Shown piece after piece: positions 60,981 to 64,000 of a stretch of 64,000 nucleotides of DNA; positions within the stretch are counted from its first letter, which is position 1, and each line of letters begins with the position of its first letter. The translations under genes were made by a program, and so were the position numbers. The notes below the pieces were generated by a model. The model saw nothing but the letters and a program-made list of their open reading frames with translations, was not told the origin of the DNA and searched no databases. Origin of the DNA: Zonotrichia leucophrys gambelii. Lineage: Eukaryota; Chordata; Aves; Passeriformes; Passerellidae. The stretch is taken from NCBI RefSeq assembly GCF_028769735.1, contig NC_088171.1, forward strand, positions 140,699,917 through 140,763,916, written 5' to 3'.

Positions 60981-61021
60981 TTTAGAGAAGGAAAAGATCC
61001 CTCTGACTTTGCAGTAACAAG
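60981..61021 (+). other. Very weak candidate micro-exon, 41 bp
   Basis: A T-rich stretch ends 'tattttttgcttttag' and 41 bp later comes 'aacaag|gtaaga', a strong donor shape. One frame is open (13 codons, F-R-E-G-K-D-P-S), another hits a stop. The acceptor-like signal may simply be the end of the T/G-rich tract. Confidence 0.12.
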
Positions 61022-61864
61022 GTAAGAAATGGAGTTTCTGGTTTCATAGATGCAGTGGTAATAATATTTCTTAGGGAGTGATATTTGTGTTCTTTGTGAG
61101 TTTTGATGGTGGTTATTTTAAAGTGGCTCCAAAGCCTTAGACCTTAGAATATTTGCTGTACATTTGTATCACTTCAGTTGGATGTAATGGTAGTGCCTAA
61201 ACATGTTCATAGAGAAGAATGTGCTGCATGCAGTACAAAAGACTGGCAGATCATTTCTGGTCTTTGTGGACCATTTGGGTCCTTCATCTTCTCAAGACAA
61301 GATTTTTTAATTGGGCCAGCCAGAAACACAGCAATGATATTTGAATACTGCAAGAGTGTCTTGCAGCCGAAAGTTCTGTGACTCAGCATCAAACTAAGAA
61401 ATTTGTATTTTAAAGAGCCAGTGCACTTCAGATTACTTTATTTACTTCAGATTGCATCATTTACACTGTTAATGAAATGCATTTTCCCTGAAGATCTGGT
61501 GACCAGAGGTGCTGCATGAAGCTGTGCTCAAATTGCTCAGTCAACGGCAAAGCCATGTGCTGGCTCCCTGTCCCCAGGCACCGAATCCCAGTCCCACCTC
61601 CTTGTCATCTTCTGTTGGAACAAAGCATGTAGTGAAAACTATTTCAGTTAAATTATTCAGACTAAACAAAAAGAAGCCCAATAATTTACCCAGAGCATTT
61701 CATTAATTCAAAGCCCAGCCTGGGCCCAGAGGCAGAGGAACCAACATTCAGAAGGTGAAGGCCAAGGGCGAAGGGAGAGAAAAGCAAGGACCCAGCCACA
61801 TGGATGGGTTGATACTGCATCATCATCAGAAAATCTGACTGTCTTTATTTTTAAATATAGAAAG
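61022..61864. other. Unique noncoding DNA, no gene seen
   Basis: No supported gene and no recognised element; frames are under 70 codons. Confidence 0.55.
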
Positions 61865-61915
61865 TTATACTTTCTACCCATATTATACTTTCTATCCATA
61901 TTATACTTTCTACAC
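61865..61915. repeat. Three-copy minisatellite, 18-bp unit
   Basis: The 12-mer ttatactttcta starts at 61865, 61883 and 61901, an exact 18-bp period. The spacer 'cccata/tccata' differs by one base. Confidence 0.92.
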
Positions 61916-64000
61916 TTCTTATTTCTGGTTTACTGGAAAGATTTGCCAAGAAATGTTTTGGGATATTATCTAGTAATTTCTGAATACAAGTTTAGTCCTA
62001 ACCTAGTCTTTCTGATATTTATGGCATAGAAGAAGGAGCTTGAGGAGAATCATAGACAGCCTTGAACAAGAAGAAAATATTGCTTCTCTTAGAATCATTG
62101 GAGGTGCACAATACATTGTAACTGTGTCTTTTGTATATCCATTGACAAGACAATAAATAGTTTTAAAGGCTTTGATATTATGATGATGTATGATTATCTC
62201 AGAACACATGTTACTATGGGGTTTTTTTCAGAGAATTTCTTATTTTTCCAAAGCCAATATGATGATGATGGGCAGAACTTCTGTGATCCACCTGAAATTA
62301 AATCATGTACAACAAAGACTCGTAAATTGCTCAGAAAAAAAAAAAAAAAAAGTAGTGAGGTTTTGCAACTCCCCTGCCTTAGTGCCACACATAATTTACA
62401 AGTGAGGTTAAATCTCAGAACATGTTGGTGAGCTTTGTACAAAATAAAGACCATACTTAGATGCTCAAAACTTAGGATGGCCTTTGGAAGTGATCCTAGA
62501 CACATGAAAGGACCTGTATGGGAGCAGAGCCTGAAAAAGTGGGTATGAATGATGATAGCTGCCCTCCTTTGCAGCCAGGGCACCCAGGGAGACTTTGTGT
62601 GGTGTAGCCATCCTCAAACAACTTAATTTAATCCTTTAGTTATGATATCCTTCTTATCATTCCCTTGTGCCATCACCTCATATATCACAGAAGTGTTATT
62701 CATTCATCATTAGAGCTGGGCAGTGACTAGTGTATTTTAATAGCATCCATTCCTTACAAAGGCTGTTTATTAAGTTAGTATTTCTAGGTCTCTTTATAAT
62801 TAACCATAAAGTGTCCAAGACATACATTTTCATTTTCTCTCTGGATTTAATTGGATGAAAACTCAAGAATATTTTATCCTAAAATGAGAGTGTGCTGGCA
62901 CAATATCATGTAATTTCTTTGTTGCAAGAACAGTAACCAATAGGGCAACTTTGCTGATTTATTGACTTGACCAAGTGAAAATGTATCTTTCCACTCCCTA
63001 GAGGAAAAAATTGTTCTAGTTGAAACATGATTGAATAAAAAAAGGTTTTAATGCTGTTTGTCTCAGAACTAAGACACAGAAGTTAAAACAATCTTGATAT
63101 TGGCAGCATTTTTACTGGAAGGGTTTTTCTGGTCTGATCTGCATGTTTTTGATCAATCTGAGAGAGTGAGCCAAAGGAATAAGAACCAAATTACCTAAAA
63201 CCTTTTTCCAATATGATATTATGGCTGCAGTTTGAGGCCTGATCAGGATTTCCTCATTTGAAAGTTTTCCCAGGGAAAAAAGATGATTCACCCAAATCTG
63301 ACTTTTCCCACATATGGACCTGTTATGAAGACATTTCCATTGGAAAAAGCCCTCTCCCAATGGACTAGCCAGTAGACCAGTGGCCACATTGTCAGTAACG
63401 CTGACACTGACCTGGATGTGGGATAATAGCTGTACTTCTCATCCTTGTCTTGATTAATTGTATTTTATGAAAGGAATTGTATTTAATGAAAGAAATGCAA
63501 AAAGAAAAAATAAGAGAACTACTCCTTTTCAGATGAAATTTTGTGACAGTATAAATTATTACTTTCTGCAAACACAATAGCAGAAAGCAGATGTTAGGGG
63601 GAAAGTAAAGAGTACACAAAAATGGCAAATTATCAGTGGTTTTAAAATTAACCTCTTTTCTGCAAATGCATATTCCTAGAGATGCTAAAGCTGTGCAAAG
63701 TCTGACTGAGATCACTGCTGCAGCACATGAATGTGGGCAGCTGCCTTGAGGGAGAGGCTGTGGGTTGGGGGCCTGTGTCTGTTACATGACTTTTCTTTAG
63801 CAAAGCAGTGCACAGAGCCTTTTAAAGCAGACATTGCTCAGTTTCTTTTCCATAACGTAACATTATTTGAATTTGGTGAAAAATGCTCAATCAAATGCCG
63901 TGTTTAGGACCGCTGCACAGCTTTTAGAAGCAGCAATTCTCACCTATCAGCAATTCAGAGATATCGATTCAGGTCAGGATTCCTTCTTTCTGATGTGTCA
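61916..64000. other. Unique noncoding DNA with A17 run
   Basis: No supported gene to the window end. An A17 homopolymer lies at 62335-62351. The 129-codon minus frame at 62194-62583 reads through that run as poly-Phe and has no domain. Confidence 0.55.

Noticed and set aside
62194..62583. Minus-strand frame with a poly-Phe stretch
   Set aside because: Reads through the A17 homopolymer; no recognisable protein.

Overview
The window looks like vertebrate, and specifically bird, nuclear DNA. It is AT-rich overall, most open frames are under about 130 codons, and it carries at least six fragments of the CR1 LINE retrotransposon, two of them on the plus strand and four on the minus strand. Several CR1 fragments end in the avian-type CR1 tail, and the larger ones still show recognisable ORF2 (reverse transcriptase) C-terminal reading frames. 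A CpG-rich, sharply bounded retroviral solo LTR is also present. A songbird origin would fit this mix, but that is an inference and is not proven here.

No protein-coding gene, rRNA, tRNA, CRISPR array or bacterial-type operon could be supported. The open frames present are short, overlap on both strands, carry no recognisable domains, or belong to CR1 or LTR sequence. The window is best read as an intergenic gene desert or the inside of a very large intron. Three short stretches have splice-site-like borders (15015-15153, 55752-55811, 60981-61021) and are listed as weak exon candidates only.

Layout. 1-4.4 kb: unique AT-rich DNA. 4.4-5.0 kb: a CR1 scrap, a 32-bp duplication and a 17-19-bp minisatellite. 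5-12.3 kb: unique DNA with a hairpin near 7.37 kb and a CR1 tail at 10.3 kb. 12.3-12.8 kb: a 24-bp duplication centred on a perfect palindrome, followed by a CpG-rich patch. 13-22.6 kb: mostly unique DNA with a candidate exon at 15.0 kb and short tandem duplications at 15.7, 16.1 and 16.75 kb. 22.6-23.6 kb: two microsatellites, then a 0.75-kb sense CR1. 24-40 kb: mostly unique DNA with one CR1 tail (29.2 kb), a degenerate 42-bp repeat (29.6 kb) and simple-sequence tracts. 40.1-41.04 kb: the largest CR1, antisense. 42.98-43.61 kb: the solo LTR with 6-bp target-site duplications. 43.6-64 kb: mostly unique DNA with a CR1 tail at 53.1 kb, a (TA)19 tract at 59.5 kb, a T/G-rich tract at 60.8 kb and an 18-bp minisatellite at 61.9 kb.

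Because there are no genes, no pathway can be described. The history that can be read is layered retrotransposition: older, diverged CR1 copies and a younger-looking LTR element that integrated and then lost its internal region by LTR-LTR recombination. I found no convincing undescribed biological system. The most checkable observations are the solo LTR, the isolated CpG-rich patch, the palindrome-centred duplication and the candidate exon at 15 kb.
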